From positions 1 to 46,920 of the forward strand of contig JAIESC010000205.1 in the NCBI GenBank assembly GCA_019746355.1: a DNA stretch of 46,920 nt, read 5' to 3'. The stretch comes from Xanthobacteraceae bacterium. GTDB taxonomy: Bacteria > Pseudomonadota > Alphaproteobacteria > Rhizobiales > Xanthobacteraceae. The notes below the pieces were generated by a model. It worked only from the letters and a program-made list of their open reading frames with translations. It was not told the DNA's origin and searched no databases. This document shows, in pieces, positions 35,815 through 43,410 of the stretch (its first letter is position 1; the number at the start of each line of letters is the position of its first letter). A program made the translations under genes and the position numbers.

Positions 35815-36990
35815 ATGCATTCGCCCACCCAGCCATCCGCCAGACAACACGTCGTCGAGCGCGCCAAGGCCCTGGCACCGAAATTCGCCGCGCGCGCCGA
35901 CGCGGCCGAACAGGCGCGGACGATCTCCAAAGAGTCGATGCAGGATATGCTCGACGGAGGCTTCGCGCGCATCCTGATGCCGCAGCGGTTCGGCGGCTAC
36001 GACCTCGATTTCGAAGCCTGGCTCGACGTCATTCTGGAGCTCGGCAGAGCCGACGCGTCGCACGCCTGGTGCGCGAGCCTCGTCATCCACCATGCGCATC
36101 TCCTCGCGCAGTATCCGGAGGAAATGCAGCGAGCGATCTGGGCGAACGGTCCCGATGTCGCGATCGCGGCCTCGTTCGCGCCGCGCGCGAAGGTCGCGCC
36201 GGTCGAAGGCGGCTACCGCGTCTCGTGCGACCAGTCGACCTTCGCCAGCGGCGTCAACCACAGCTCGTGGGCGATGGTCGGCGGCATGCTGCATGGAAGC
36301 GGCCCGCCGAAGTGGCTGCTGCTGATGGTCCCGCCCGGCCAGTTCTCGGTCCGCGACGTCTGGAACACGGCCGGGATGCGCGGCACCGGCAGCAACACCA
36401 TCGTCACCGACAACGTGTTCGTGCCGAGCGCCCACGCGGTCGATCTGGCCGACCTGCGGGAAGGCAAAGCGCCGGGCGGCGCGCTCAGCAGCAATCCGAC
36501 GACGCGGACGCCGTTCTTCTTCTATGCGCCGCTTTGCTTTGCCGCGCCGATGCTGGGAGCAGCACTCGGCGCTTATGCGCACTTCCGCGAATGGACCAAG
36601 CCGCGCAAGGCGGTCGACGGCTCGTCGGTCGCGGAGAAGGTCAGCGTGCAAGTGCGGATGGCCCGCGTGGCCGCCGACCTCGACGCCGCCGAAATGCTGC
36701 TGCGGCGGGCGTCACGGACGCCGGCCTCGCTCGAGGAGATCACGCCGCAGCTTCTGGCGCGTTCGATCCGCGACTTTTCGCGGGTGTCCGAGATCACCGT
36801 CGCGGCGATGGATGCGCTCATGGAGCTGAGCGGCACGGCGGGCTTCGGCGCGTCCAATCCGATCCAGCGCGCATGGCGCGACGTTCGCTTTGCCGCGACC
36901 CACATCAGCCTCAATCCCGAAAACAACTACGCGAACTTCGGCCGCATCGAGTTCGGCTTGCCGCGCGATCCGACGCGGCCGTTTTTCTGA
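35815..36990 (+). CDS. Acyl-CoA-dehydrogenase-fold flavin monooxygenase (group D)
   Basis: 391 residues with the acyl-CoA dehydrogenase fold, close in motif pattern to reduced-flavin-dependent hydroxylases (HpaB-, HsaA- or DszC-like) rather than true dehydrogenases: LGRADASHAWCASLVIHHAH, GYRVSCDQSTFASGVNHSSW, WNTAGMRGTGSNTIVTDNVF, and the C-terminal LMELSGTAGFGASNPIQRAWRD (quoted in part) plus HISLNPENNY. It lacks the catalytic Glu context of short-chain dehydrogenases. Such enzymes need FMNH2 or FADH2 from a separate reductase, which the gene 71 bases upstream may encode. Substrate unknown. Ends before a REP-like repeat. Confidence 0.82.
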   Translation: MHSPTQPSARQHVVERAKALAPKFAARADAAEQARTISKESMQDMLDGGFARILMPQRFGGYDLDFEAWLDVILELGRADASHAWCASLVIHHAHLLAQYPEEMQRAIWANGPDVAIAASFAPRAKVAPVEGGYRVSCDQSTFASGVNHSSWAMVGGMLHGSGPPKWLLLMVPPGQFSVRDVWNTAGMRGTGSNTIVTDNVFVPSAHAVDLADLREGKAPGGALSSNPTTRTPFFFYAPLCFAAPMLGAALGAYAHFREWTKPRKAVDGSSVAEKVSVQVRMARVAADLDAAEMLLRRASRTPASLEEITPQLLARSIRDFSRVSEITVAAMDALMELSGTAGFGASNPIQRAWRDVRFAATHISLNPENNYANFGRIEFGLPRDPTRPFF

Positions 36991-37015
36991 GGCACCCGCG
37001 CGCGTCAACGCGTAA

Positions 37016-37103
37016 GGTGGGTTAGGCGCGAAGCGCCGTAACCCACCATCGGGACTCGCGGCTGCCTCAGCCGGTGGGTTACGCGCCTTCGGCGCCAACC
37101 CGC
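37016..37103. repeat. Two long hairpins between convergent genes
   Basis: GGTGGGTTAGGCGC / GCGCCGTAACCCACC (37016-37047) and a related GGTGGGTTACGCGCC / GGCGCCAACCCGCC (37073-37103) form two strong stems around GAA or TTC loops. They separate the monooxygenase and creatininase-family genes, which converge, and probably end both transcripts. Confidence 0.75.
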
Positions 37104-37113
37104 CCTGCGAGTT

Positions 37114-37899
37114 TCAGCGTGCGCTGTTACGGTTCTTGAGAAGCTGCCGAAGGATGACTTCCGTCGCTTCGACTACCCGCGCAACTATCGCGTTGCCGTG
37201 CTCGACCGACGCCTCGCGGGCGTCGCCCATCACGCCGAGTGCCGCGATCCGCTGGTCGTCGCTCGACCAGGGCCAGCTTGTCGCAGGATCGAGCACCAGC
37301 GCGCGGATCGCTTCGCCCCCCGACGGTCCCCTGGCTTCGGGCATCCGCTCCCGCCGCACCAACTCCGGCGCGAGCGCCAGCATTGCCGAGGTCTCGTCCC
37401 GGCCGGCGTGGATCTCCGGCACGGCGGTGTCAAGGACGGGGCTCATCATCGCGCCAAGATGCAGGGCGGCGATGTTGAGGCCGAAGTCGCCGCGCAACTC
37501 ATGGCCGAGAGCTTCGAGAATGCCGCGGTTGCCGCCGTGGCCGTTGACGATCAGCAGGTTGCGCGCCGGCAGCGACCGGGCGATCTCGCGGCCGAGATCG
37601 CACAGCCAGGCGGTCATCGCCGAAATCGACAGCGACAGTGTTCCCGGAGCCCAGGCGTGCTCGCGCGACAGCCCCACCGGGACCCCCGGCAACTGCCACA
37701 GGTCGTAGGCCTCGCCCCACCGCTCGACGATGCGGCGGGTGAAGGCTTCGGCCAGAACCGCGTCGGTGTTGAGCGGCAGGTGCGGACCGTGCTGCTCCAT
37801 CGATCCCATCGGCAGGCAAAGGATAGAGGTTTCGCGCAGCGAAGAACCCACCTCCTGAAATGTCAGGTGACCGATCGCGCGCTTGTCTGCCGGCGTCAC
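37114..37899 (-). CDS. Creatininase-family amide hydrolase
   Basis: 261-residue metal-dependent hydrolase. Metal-binding motifs: MGSMEQHGPHLPLNTD (Glu35, His37, Asp46), VNGHGGN (His121) and IHAGRDETS (Glu169). The family includes creatininase, MftE peptidase and the archaeal formamidopyrimidine hydrolase ArfB, which deformylates the product of an archaeal GTP cyclohydrolase. The stretch HAGRDETS has Arg where HAGExET is more common, so the pocket is somewhat different. The start overlaps the end of the GTP cyclohydrolase II gene by four bases (ATGA), so both are translated together, pointing to a role on a purine- or pyrimidine-derived intermediate rather than on creatinine (inference). Confidence 0.85.
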   Translation of the reverse strand: MTPADKRAIGHLTFQEVGSSLRETSILCLPMGSMEQHGPHLPLNTDAVLAEAFTRRIVERWGEAYDLWQLPGVPVGLSREHAWAPGTLSLSISAMTAWLCDLGREIARSLPARNLLIVNGHGGNRGILEALGHELRGDFGLNIAALHLGAMMSPVLDTAVPEIHAGRDETSAMLALAPELVRRERMPEARGPSGGEAIRALVLDPATSWPWSSDDQRIAALGVMGDAREASVEHGNAIVARVVEATEVILRQLLKNRNSAR

Positions 37900-39059
37900 G
37901 GCACCAGCCGCGCCGCCGTCTCGTCCTTATCCTCGGTCAGCGAGGCGATGACATGGCCGAGTTGATGCCCGGCGCGCACCGCCTTGGCGGCGAGATAGCG
38001 GCGATTGTCGGCGTTGACAGGCGTCTCGAGCGGCATGCGGCCGGCGATTTCGATGCCGGCCTTGGACAGGCCGTCGAGCTTGGCCGGATTGTTGGTCATC
38101 AGCACCACGCGGGTGCAGCCGAGCATCTGCAGCATGCGGACCGCAACGCCATAGTCGCGCTCGTCGTCGTCGAAGCCGAGCGTGGTGTTGGCGTCGACGG
38201 TGTCGAGGCCGGCATCCTGCAGCTTGTAGGTCCGCATCTTGTTGGCAAGGCCGACGCCGCGGCCTTCCTGGGCGAGATAAAGGATCACGCCGCCGCCCGC
38301 CTCCTGCAGCCGCGCCAGCGCCAACCGGAGCTGATCGCCGCAGTCGCAGCGGCGCGAGCCGAACACGTCGCCGGTGAGACACGCCGAATGGATGCGAACC
38401 GGCACCGGCTTCGACAAGTCAGGCGTGCCGACGATCACCGCGACCGGATCGTCGCCGAACGCGTCGCGGAACACGACGAAGCGGGTCCGCACGTTCGAGC
38501 TGAGCGGCACATGCGCTTCGCCGGCAATGGTCAGCGATTGCGTCGACTCAACGCGGAAGCGCGCCACGGCGTTCGCCTCGATGTTGACGATCGGCGGGTT
38601 GTGCGAGCTCGTGATCTCGGCCGCCGTATCGGCGACCAGCACCGCCGGCAGCACCTGCGCGAGCTTGACCAGCTCGATCGCCGCCATCGCCGCGGGCCCA
38701 GCCGGCTCCGGCAGAAACGAATGCTCGGACTTGGCTTCGGCCGACAGCGTCAGAATCTGCGTCGCGTCGATGTCGGGGGTGAGTTCCAGCGCCACCGGCT
38801 CGTTGGTGTCGATGCCGAGCGACCGCGCGCGCAGCCCGGTGAGAACCAGACGCGGCATGATCGGCGCGCACAGCGCGCGGAACGCCGCGAGGCGCTCCTT
38901 GTCGAGCCCTTCGACGGGCAGGCAGAGCAGCGTTTCGCCGCTCCCCGTGATCACGACCGGACGGCCCGCTCGGAACTCCGCCAGCCCCCGGCCAACCCCC
39001 ACATGCGCCCGGGTTCCAAAGAGAATTGAACCGGCGCCCGCCCCGTTATCATCACGCAT
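37896..39059 (-). CDS. ribA: GTP cyclohydrolase II with degenerate N-terminal domain
   Basis: 387 residues. The C-terminal half is a complete GTP cyclohydrolase II: zinc ligands Cys227, Cys238 and Cys240 in SACLTGDVFGSRRCDCGDQL, the catalytic loop YLAQEGRGVGLANKMRTYKL (residues about 261-280) and LDTVDANTTLGF. It opens GTP to 2,5-diamino-6-ribosylamino-4(3H)-pyrimidinone 5'-phosphate, the first step to riboflavin. The N-terminal ~185 residues (from AEFRAGRPVVITGSGE) are reminiscent of dihydroxybutanone-phosphate synthase but lack its acidic D-x-E-D-E-N-E motif, so that activity is probably lost. Coupled to the creatininase-family gene downstream. This may be a second, dedicated copy rather than the riboflavin enzyme. 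Confidence 0.93.
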   Translation of the reverse strand: MRDDNGAGAGSILFGTRAHVGVGRGLAEFRAGRPVVITGSGETLLCLPVEGLDKERLAAFRALCAPIMPRLVLTGLRARSLGIDTNEPVALELTPDIDATQILTLSAEAKSEHSFLPEPAGPAAMAAIELVKLAQVLPAVLVADTAAEITSSHNPPIVNIEANAVARFRVESTQSLTIAGEAHVPLSSNVRTRFVVFRDAFGDDPVAVIVGTPDLSKPVPVRIHSACLTGDVFGSRRCDCGDQLRLALARLQEAGGGVILYLAQEGRGVGLANKMRTYKLQDAGLDTVDANTTLGFDDDERDYGVAVRMLQMLGCTRVVLMTNNPAKLDGLSKAGIEIAGRMPLETPVNADNRRYLAAKAVRAGHQLGHVIASLTEDKDETAARLVP

Positions 39060-39342
39060 TATGAAATTTACACTCCCTAGCCCGCCAAACGCTCCAAGTT
39101 GCGAACGCTTGGGTTACGAACGCTTCAGTACGAACCCTTGCACTGGAGTACGAACCCTTGCACTGGCGGACCCATTCCCCCGCTTTGCACACGGCCTTGG
39201 CGCGTGGTGCGACAATCCGTGCCGACCTATTATGACAACTTAAAGTCCTAATGTCTCAGGCTTGGCAAGGGGTTCCACTGCGGCCCCCTGCCCATGGACC
39301 AGTCACGGGCCGAGGCGGATGCGCCTGGAAGGTAGGCAACAT
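39060..39342. other. Divergent regulatory region between ribA and the RibD-type gene
   Basis: 283 bases with no gene; should hold promoters for both directions. The AT-rich TATTATGACAACTTAAAGTC near 39227-39246 is the only AT-rich patch. A repeat array lies at 39101-39166. I looked for an FMN riboswitch and saw no convincing one. Confidence 0.5.
39101..39166. repeat. Direct-repeat array upstream of the riboflavin-type genes
   Basis: Four copies of a decamer of the form RCGAACSCTT at 39101, 39116, 39130 and 39150; the last two are part of an exact 20-bp tandem duplication (39127-39146 and 39147-39166). Location in a divergent promoter region suggests binding sites, but a simple duplication is also possible. 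Confidence 0.6.
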
Positions 39343-40113
39343 ATGGATTCCTGGGCTGGGGTTCCGGGCGCGTTTCGGGCGTTAACCAAACCACTACCTG
39401 AGCCCTGGGAGGCCCTGTTCGGCCCGCTGCGCTCGGGCCGGACCGACGACATGCTGGTGGTCGCGCAACTCGGCCAATCGCTGGACGGTCGGGTGGCGAC
39501 CGAAACCGGCCATTCGCACTACATCAATGGGCCGGAGGCGCTGGCCCATCTGCACCGGCTGCGGGCTTTGGTCGATGCGGTGGTCATCGGGATTGGGACG
39601 GCGCTCGCCGACGACCCGCAGCTCACCGTCCGGCGGGTGGCAGGGCCGCAGCCGGCGCGGGTCGTGATCGATGCGCGGGGCCGCCTGTCCGCGAGCGCCC
39701 GCCTTCTCGCCCCCGATGGAGTCCGCCGCATGGTGGTCACCGCCACCGGGGCCCGGCCGCCGCTGCCGCCCGACATCGAGGTCATCGCCCTGCCCCGCAG
39801 TGATGGGCATATCGCGCCGCGGGCCATCCTCGGGGCGCTGGCCGAACGGGGCCTGCGCCGGGTGCTGATTGAAGGCGGCGCTGACACCGTCTCCCGGTTC
39901 CTTGCCGCCAGGTGTCTCGACCGGCTTCATCTCATGGTCGCGCCGATCATTCTCGGCTCGGGACGGACCGGTTTCTCGCTGCCGCCGATTGCGCGGGTCG
40001 ACGAGGCGATCCTGACGCCGATGCGGATGCACCGGCTTGGCGACGACGTGCTGTTCGACTGCGACCTGTCGGCTCAGCGCGAACCGGTGGGCGTGGCAAA
40101 AAAATCGACGTGA
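39343..40113 (+). CDS. RibD C-terminal-type reductase (pyrimidine reductase family)
   Basis: 256 residues from ATG 39343; earlier in-frame starts at 39262 and 39319 are preceded by no better ribosome site. It is a stand-alone RibD_C/DHFR-like reductase: VVAQLGQSLDGRVATETGHS, HRLRALVDAVVIGIGTALAD, DPQLTVR, and LRRVLIEGGADTVSRFLAA near residue 185-203, which binds NADPH. In riboflavin synthesis this fold reduces the ribosylamino group to ribitylamino. There is no deaminase domain, as in the fungal/archaeal order where reduction comes first. The gene is divergent from ribA and its last 40 bases overlap the end of the convergent methyltransferase gene. Confidence 0.87.
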   Translation: MDSWAGVPGAFRALTKPLPEPWEALFGPLRSGRTDDMLVVAQLGQSLDGRVATETGHSHYINGPEALAHLHRLRALVDAVVIGIGTALADDPQLTVRRVAGPQPARVVIDARGRLSASARLLAPDGVRRMVVTATGARPPLPPDIEVIALPRSDGHIAPRAILGALAERGLRRVLIEGGADTVSRFLAARCLDRLHLMVAPIILGSGRTGFSLPPIARVDEAILTPMRMHRLGDDVLFDCDLSAQREPVGVAKKST

Positions 40114-40880
40114 CCGACCCGGATCGTCGAGTGGCCCGACGTGACGAGGCCGCGCCGGCGTGTCAGCCAGGCGATGACATCGGTCGGGGAAACGCCGCCG
40201 ATCTCGCGCGCCGCCGCCGCCCATCCGGTGAGCATCTCGAGCTGGATCTCGCGATCCTTCGGCGCAAACACCCAATCGGCCACGCCGTGCACGACCGCAT
40301 AGCCGACGTGCTCGAACCGCGTGACGGCGGTGCGCGCAGCATCCGGACCGAGCGCCGGGCCGAATCCCTTGTCGGTGCGCTGGTGCCGGTTCACGGCGTC
40401 GATGATCGCCGCATCGGCAGGGTCCTGCGGCGTCAGCTCGATGCGGCCGTCATAGCTCAGCGCCGCATAGATCGGCAGCCGCCGCGCCGCGGCCTCGATC
40501 GCCAGCCGCTCCAGCCATTCGTCGGACACGAGATCGAGCAGCGCCGAGGTCGTCACGAGGTCAGCCGGACCGTCGAGTGCGGCCTCCAGATCGCGGTTGA
40601 GATCGACCGGCGCGGTGGCGACGTGAATGTCGGGCGGCGATGACTGTGGCGTGCGCGCGAGAAGACTCAGATCGTTGTCGACAAGCCGCCAGCTCTGCCG
40701 CGTCCTGATGCGCGGCGAGACCGCGCGGAACGTCGAGCCGGTGCCGCAGGCGAGATCGACGATCGCGACCGAAGACTGTCCGGCGAAGGCCGCGACCACC
40801 GCATCGATGATGGTCGCGTTGCGGGCGCTGCGGTCGTAAGGCTCGCGCAATTGCAGCCAGGCGGCGCTGAACCCGCTCAT
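40074..40880 (-). CDS. Class I SAM-dependent methyltransferase
   Basis: 268 residues from ATG 40880. The Rossmann-like motif I VAIVDLACGTGSTFRAVSP binds S-adenosylmethionine; RLVDNDLSLLAR (motif II acidic residue) and VTTSALLDLVSDEWLERL follow. The C-terminal half (WVFAPKDREIQLEMLTGWAA, DVIAWLTRRRGLVTSG) is probably the substrate cap. It starts within the end of the glycosyltransferase gene (four-base overlap), being last in the operon 43320-40074. Its 3' end overlaps the convergent RibD-type gene by 40 bases. Substrate unknown; context suggests a sugar- or pterin-like small molecule. Confidence 0.85.
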   Translation of the reverse strand: MSGFSAAWLQLREPYDRSARNATIIDAVVAAFAGQSSVAIVDLACGTGSTFRAVSPRIRTRQSWRLVDNDLSLLARTPQSSPPDIHVATAPVDLNRDLEAALDGPADLVTTSALLDLVSDEWLERLAIEAAARRLPIYAALSYDGRIELTPQDPADAAIIDAVNRHQRTDKGFGPALGPDAARTAVTRFEHVGYAVVHGVADWVFAPKDREIQLEMLTGWAAAAREIGGVSPTDVIAWLTRRRGLVTSGHSTIRVGHVDFFATPTGSR

Positions 40881-41929
40881 GACGCAGCCTCGATGGCCCT
40901 CGCCACGAGCTTGGCGGAATCCCGCCAGGTCGGCAGCTCCTGCGCGGCGGTGCGCGCACCGGACGCGAGCCATTTCCGCTCGGTCGGATTTTCGATCAGC
41001 ATGCGAAGCGCGCGAGAAAGCGCCTTCACGTCGTTCGGCTCGACCAGGATGCCGGCCCCGGCCGGGACCGTATCGGGTATGGCCCCAGCGGTGGTGCCGA
41101 CCACCGGCAGCCCGTGCGCCAGCGCCTCGGCATAGGCCATGCCGTAGCCCTCGAACCGCGACGCCAGGACAAAGATATCCGATTGCGCATAGAGCGCCTC
41201 GATCCGCTCGGCCGGCAACGCGCCCAGCACGTCGATGCGCGCGGCAAGTCCATGCCGGTCGATTTCGCCATCGAGCTGCGCCGCGGCCGCCGGATCGCGC
41301 GTGCGGTCGCCGGCGATGGTGAGATGCCATTTCAGGCTTTTGAGGTCGGCGAGCGCGGTCACCAGCACGTCGAAGCCCTTGCGGGGAACGATCGCGCCGA
41401 TCGAGAGCAGCCGCAGCGTGCCGTCCTTGCTGCCGGACGAGACCGGGGCGCGGTCGGTGCCGGGACAGGCGACCGTGATGCTCGCGGCGTCGACGTCGTA
41501 GCTGTCGACGAGAATGGCCGCGGTCGAGGGGCTCGTCGCCACGACGCTGCGTGTTGCGGCGAGCGCCTCGCGCTCGCTGCTCTTGAAGTTTTTCGCTTCG
41601 TCGGGCGAGAGTCCCGTCTCCAGCGCCAGCGGGTGATGCACCAGCGCGATCAGCGGATAGCGCTCCCGCAACTCCCGCGCCGCCTCATGCAGCACGCCGA
41701 ACGCCAGTCCGTCGATCACGATCGGGCAGCCCCTGGGCAATTCGGCAAGCTTCTTCTTCGCCGCCGCCTTGGTTTCCCAGGTCGGCTTCGGAAAGCCGTC
41801 ACCAAGCCGCACCACGTCGACTTGCCAGCCGAGCTTCTGCAATTCGGCGATGATCCGGCGGTCGTAGGCATAGCCGCCGGTCGGCGTCGAAAGATCGCCG
41901 GGCACGGCGAACGCGACGCGGTTCACCAC
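40877..41929 (-). CDS. GT4 family glycosyltransferase
   Basis: 350 residues with the GT-B fold of family 4. N-terminal acceptor half has the glycine-rich STPTGGYAYDRRIIAEL; the C-terminal donor half has SIGAIVPRKGFDVLVTALAD and the retaining E-x7-E signature in SRFEGYGMAYAEALAHGLPV (Glu of FEGYG and of AEAL) followed by VVGTTAGAIPDTVP. It should transfer a sugar from a nucleotide-sugar donor. It is encoded inside a tight operon: it overlaps the PTPS-like gene by seven bases and the methyltransferase by four. No polysaccharide genes are in this operon, so a small-molecule acceptor is plausible. Confidence 0.87.
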   Translation of the reverse strand: MVNRVAFAVPGDLSTPTGGYAYDRRIIAELQKLGWQVDVVRLGDGFPKPTWETKAAAKKKLAELPRGCPIVIDGLAFGVLHEAARELRERYPLIALVHHPLALETGLSPDEAKNFKSSEREALAATRSVVATSPSTAAILVDSYDVDAASITVACPGTDRAPVSSGSKDGTLRLLSIGAIVPRKGFDVLVTALADLKSLKWHLTIAGDRTRDPAAAAQLDGEIDRHGLAARIDVLGALPAERIEALYAQSDIFVLASRFEGYGMAYAEALAHGLPVVGTTAGAIPDTVPAGAGILVEPNDVKALSRALRMLIENPTERKWLASGARTAAQELPTWRDSAKLVARAIEAAS

Positions 41930-42324
41930 AATGGCGCCTCGTAGGATGCGCGCGCCACATGCGACTCCTCGATCGAAACGCGGATCGCCTTGAGCTCGCG
42001 GCCCGGACGGCCGAGCTCGCTCGCGCGCGCGGCCTTCGCCAGCTGGTCATAGATGTGCCTGGTCAGGAACTCGGTCGTGGTGTTCTTGCCCTTGAACTCC
42101 GGCACGTCGTCGAGATTGCGGTAGTTGATCGGCTTGAGCACGGCCTTGAGCGCGTCATGGGCGCGGCCGATGTCGATGACGATGCCGTTGTCGTCGACCG
42201 TATCGGCGATGAACGCCGCGTCAATGACGAAGGTCGCGCCGTGCAACGCCTGCGCCGGGCCGAACACATCGCCGCGAAACGAATGGGCGATCATGATGTG
42301 ATCGCGAACCTCGACGGTGAACAA
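41923..42324 (-). CDS. 6-pyruvoyltetrahydropterin synthase / QueD-like protein with altered active site
   Basis: 133 residues, the normal length for one T-fold subunit. It keeps MIAHSFRGDVFG (His14), LHGATFVIDA, VIDIGRAHDALK and the C-terminal substrate Glu in IRVSIEESHVARASY. But three features of the classic active site are missing: the catalytic Cys before LHG is absent (PAQALHG), the HGH zinc pair is HGA (Ala30), and the D-H catalytic pair of the LDHxxLN motif reads INYRNLD. So it probably binds a pterin-like molecule but catalyses something other than standard PTPS or QueD chemistry, or has lost activity. It starts nine bases after the dehydrogenase stop and overlaps the glycosyltransferase. 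Confidence 0.82.
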   Translation of the reverse strand: MFTVEVRDHIMIAHSFRGDVFGPAQALHGATFVIDAAFIADTVDDNGIVIDIGRAHDALKAVLKPINYRNLDDVPEFKGKNTTTEFLTRHIYDQLAKAARASELGRPGRELKAIRVSIEESHVARASYEAPLW

Positions 42325-42333
42325 AAGGCACCT

Positions 42334-43320
42334 CTAGTAGCTGATGAGCTGGCAGAGTACGCCGCTCTTGGGCTTCAGGATATCGGGAAGAACGGTGGGA
42401 AGCTCGCGGAACGAAACCGCAGGAGTGAGCAGCGCGTCAAGATGCGGGTGCGCGGTGAGCTTGATCGCGGCCTCGAGCCGCTGCCGATGGGTGAACTTTG
42501 CCCGCTGCGAGGGCGCGACCTTGCCGACCTGGCTCGACACGAGCTTCAGCCGCCGGCTGTGAAACGCGCCGCCGAGCGGCACGGCGACGATGCCCGAGCC
42601 GTACCAGCTGAGCTCGATGATGGTTGCCTCTTCCGCGGCGATGTTGAGCGCGGTGGTCAGGCCCTCGGCACTGGCGCTGGTGTGGAAGACAAAGTGGCAG
42701 TCGGCGGGCGCGGCATCCGGCGTGGCAAAGCCGACCCCCAAGGCCGCGGCCAGCGCCTCGCGCGAGCGGTCGATATCGACCAGCGTGACCTCCGTCCCCT
42801 CCATCCGCGCGCACAGGAAAGCCACCAGCGCGCCAACCACGCCGGCCCCGATCACCGCGATCCGCCCGAACGGCCCGGGAGCGGCGTCCCAGGTGGCGTT
42901 GAGCGCGGTTTCCATGTTGGCGGCCATCACCGCCCGCGACAGCGTGATCTCCGCCGGCACCGGCACGGCGAAATCCGCGGGGACATCGAACAGGTTCTGA
43001 TGCGGGTGCAGCGCGAAAACGTTGCGGCCCAGGAGTTCGTCAGGTCCGGCCTCGACCCGGCCGATGGTGGAATAGCCGTACTTCACCGGAAACGGGAAAT
43101 TGCCGGCCATGAACGGTGCGCGCATCCGCTGGTATTCGCTCACCGGCACCCGGCCCGCCGCGATCAGCGCCTCGGTGCCCCGGCTGACCGCGCCGTAGAG
43201 CGCCCTCACCCGCACCTTGCCGGGCGTCAGCGGCTTGAGCCGCTCCTCGCGGATTTCCGCCCGCCCCGGCCCAACGTACCAGAGCGCCTCGGCACTCACT
43301 TCGTCGCCCGCCACACCCAT
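42334..43320 (-). CDS. Medium-chain dehydrogenase (BchC-like, zinc-site-poor)
   Basis: 328 residues from ATG 43320 (MGVAGDEVSAEALWYVGPGR); a much longer frame upstream to 44022 lies antisense to the glucan synthase gene and is rejected. The protein has an MDR fold: YGAVSRGTEALIAAGRVPVS, PFPVKYGYSTIGRVEAG, FALHPHQNLFDVP and the nucleotide-binding IAVIGAGVVGALVAFLCARM. The S-R-G-T-E motif replaces the zinc-binding Cys region of classical alcohol dehydrogenases, as in the BchC branch. It would oxidise or reduce a hydroxyl or keto group with NAD(P). First gene of the operon 43320-40074; about 90 bases separate it from the divergent glucan synthase gene. Confidence 0.83.
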   Translation of the reverse strand: MGVAGDEVSAEALWYVGPGRAEIREERLKPLTPGKVRVRALYGAVSRGTEALIAAGRVPVSEYQRMRAPFMAGNFPFPVKYGYSTIGRVEAGPDELLGRNVFALHPHQNLFDVPADFAVPVPAEITLSRAVMAANMETALNATWDAAPGPFGRIAVIGAGVVGALVAFLCARMEGTEVTLVDIDRSREALAAALGVGFATPDAAPADCHFVFHTSASAEGLTTALNIAAEEATIIELSWYGSGIVAVPLGGAFHSRRLKLVSSQVGKVAPSQRAKFTHRQRLEAAIKLTAHPHLDALLTPAVSFRELPTVLPDILKPKSGVLCQLISY

Positions 43321-43410
43321 TCCCCGCGTTGGACTTCGCACCCTGCCGCCCGCTATATCCTGCGCCAGCAGCCGAGGTAAGGAAGATTTTCGTCGTATTG
43401 GGGCAAGGGC

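Noticed and set aside
39060..39342. FMN riboswitch upstream of the riboflavin-type genes
   Set aside because: I could not find the conserved stem and loop segments of the RFN element in either direction.
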